The position numbers and the translations under genes were made by a program. Below, piece after piece: positions 63,098 through 64,000 of a stretch of DNA of 64,000 nucleotides. Within the stretch, counting starts at the first letter, position 1; every line of letters begins with the position of its first letter. Origin of the DNA: Pseudomonadota bacterium (GTDB lineage Bacteria > Desulfobacterota > Binatia > Binatales > Binataceae); assembly GCA_021325355.1 (NCBI GenBank), contig JAJPHI010000024.1, forward strand, positions 1 to 64,000, written 5' to 3'. Under the pieces are notes generated by a model. The model did no database searches. It was given only the letters and a program-made list of their open reading frames with translations, and was not told the origin of the DNA.

Positions 63098-64000
63098 TCA
63101 AACCATCAGCACGATGCCGCGCGCGCGGCTGGCCGTGGCGCGGGCGATGGCGGTGGTATAAATCGCCACTTGCGCGCGATACTCGTCAAGGCGATCGCCC
63201 AGATCGGCGTCGGTCTTGAAGTCAATCACGGTCCAGACTGGCGCACCGTCGGCGTCCGTTTCGAGAAAAGCCAGGTCCGTCACGCCCTCGACCAGGGTTC
63301 CGTCGGCAAGCCGCATAACCAGCGGCGTTTCGCGCCGCAGCTTCGATGCTGCAGCGGCACGCCGCAGGATCGGCGCGGCCAGTGCAACGGTGACCGCTGC
63401 CGTCGCCGCCTCGACCTCCTCAGCCGGGGCGCCGAGGGCGCGCGCCAGAAAGTTCGCGGCCGCGCGGATCTGCGCCGCATCGGCGTCGAGCGGCACGCGC
63501 GCGAGCAGCGCATGGACCAGTGAGCCGAAGCGCGGACCCCGCGGGCGCTCACGCGACCGCTCGAGCTCAATTACCTCAACTGCCGCTGCCGCCGCCGTGA
63601 TCGGTAGCGCGCCAGCGGCGGCGGTTGCGGTCGCGGTCGTCACGCGCAGCGACGGCGCCGCGCCGGCCGCCAGCAGCGTCTCGCTCTCGCGCCGCCAGTT
63701 CTGATACTCGAGCTTGCCGGCCTCCGAGCGGCCATTCGCTTCATCGGCCTGGAGAATGACCGTTTGCCGCAGCCCCATGGTCTCGCGCACGTCGAGCCGC
63801 AGGAGGGCCGGATCCCACCAGACCACGCGATGGTCACCGCGCTCGGGCTGATGCAAACCCGGCGCAACCCCGGGCCCGCAATTCACCGCTTCCGGTGGTC
63901 GTACACCGGCCAGGTCGCTGCGAAACTCGGGACATCCAGGAGCCGACCGCGCCAGCGGAACCAAACCCTGGTCAGGAGCGGGGTAGATCACCGGGGCCAG
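63098..64000 (-). CDS. C-terminal nuclease part of an AddA/RecB-like helicase-nuclease, truncated by the window edge
   Basis: The frame is open to base 64000, so the N-terminal part is outside. The visible ~300 residues contain a PD-(D/E)xK nuclease: RFGSLVHALLARV, TLVEGVTDLAFLETDADGAPVWTVIDFKTD (Asp and Lys of the nuclease core) and YRAQVAIYTTAI, as in the C-terminal domain of AddA/UvrD-family double-strand-break repair enzymes. If intact, the protein would be over 1,000 residues and process DNA ends for recombination. A GC-rich low-complexity Ala/Thr stretch precedes the nuclease. Confidence 0.8.
   Translation of the reverse strand: MAPVIYPAPDQGLVPLARSAPGCPEFRSDLAGVRPPEAVNCGPGVAPGLHQPERGDHRVVWWDPALLRLDVRETMGLRQTVILQADEANGRSEAGKLEYQNWRRESETLLAAGAAPSLRVTTATATAAAGALPITAAAAAVEVIELERSRERPRGPRFGSLVHALLARVPLDADAAQIRAAANFLARALGAPAEEVEAATAAVTVALAAPILRRAAAASKLRRETPLVMRLADGTLVEGVTDLAFLETDADGAPVWTVIDFKTDADLGDRLDEYRAQVAIYTTAIARATASRARGIVLMV

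Overview
The window is high-GC, gene-dense bacterial chromosome, with about 66 protein genes, two tRNAs, no insertion sequence, no integrase, no CRISPR array and no rRNA. The gene content is a mix of housekeeping loci (hemA/hemC/cobA-hemD/hemB, tRNA-Gln-prs-rplY, lon, glgA, pyrD) and many 'soil catabolism' families: four luciferase-like flavin/F420 monooxygenases, a thiolase-like protein, an amidohydrolase, a CaiB/BaiF CoA-transferase, an acyl-CoA dehydrogenase and an enoyl-CoA hydratase. This combination, the fused cobA-hemD inside a hem cluster and a System II cytochrome c assembly gene suggest an uncultured deltaproteobacteria-like lineage such as Binatota (Desulfobacterota_B). That is inference: there is no 16S or ribosomal marker concatenate here to prove it.

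Region by region. 1-6.3 kb: a truncated thiolase-like gene coupled to an M20 (ArgE-like) deacylase, then a leftward run of two alpha/beta hydrolases, a luciferase-like monooxygenase and an amidohydrolase. 6.6-8.8 kb: tRNA-Leu(GAG), a radical SAM protein of the spore-photolyase-like group, and a BNR-repeat protein. 9.1-12.4 kb: an exported redox group (di-heme cytochrome c peroxidase-like protein, Tat-exported sulfite-oxidase-type molybdoenzyme, exported YceI protein). 12.4-16.8 kb: 6-phosphogluconate dehydrogenase, an MFS carrier, an XRE regulator and an acyl-CoA dehydrogenase. 16.8-23.3 kb: a leftward tetrapyrrole operon (precorrin-2 dehydrogenase, ccsA, hemA, hemC, cobA-hemD, hemB) covering glutamyl-tRNA to uroporphyrinogen III and on to siroheme precursors. 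23.5-29.8 kb: a TPR/SH3 lipoprotein, a three-gene ECF-type vitamin/metal importer of unknown substrate, an ECF sigma factor tightly followed by an Ada-like DNA repair protein with reversed domain order, and a glycine-zipper lipoprotein.

30-37.5 kb: a cytoplasmic gamma-glutamyltransferase-family protein, a 67-residue orphan, a Nudix hydrolase, a ferritin-like protein, tRNA-Gln(TTG)-prs-rplY, a HAD hydrolase and two small conserved-family proteins (DUF4149, DUF2203). 37.6-42.2 kb: lon, glgA and an rnhA with an extra cysteine-rich tail. 42.3-53.9 kb: accessory catabolic and redox genes. 54.3-57.7 kb: a leftward operon of a PDZ protein, pyrD, a sulfurtransferase and pcp. 57.7-64 kb: a hydroxyacid dehydrogenase, an enoyl-CoA hydratase, a small ferredoxin, an NtrC-like AAA+ activator without its receiver domain overlapping a separate receiver gene, a PTPS/QueD-family protein lacking the usual catalytic cysteine, a gamma-glutamylcyclotransferase-like protein, and the C-terminal nuclease end of an AddA/RecB-type protein cut by the right edge.

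The most unusual items are the sigma factor/reversed-Ada pair (28.1-29.4 kb), the split NtrC-type regulator (59.9-61.4 kb), the alpha/beta hydrolase with Phe in place of its nucleophilic Ser (codon at 3663-3665), the exported redox group at 9.2-12.4 kb and the unassigned ECF transporter.
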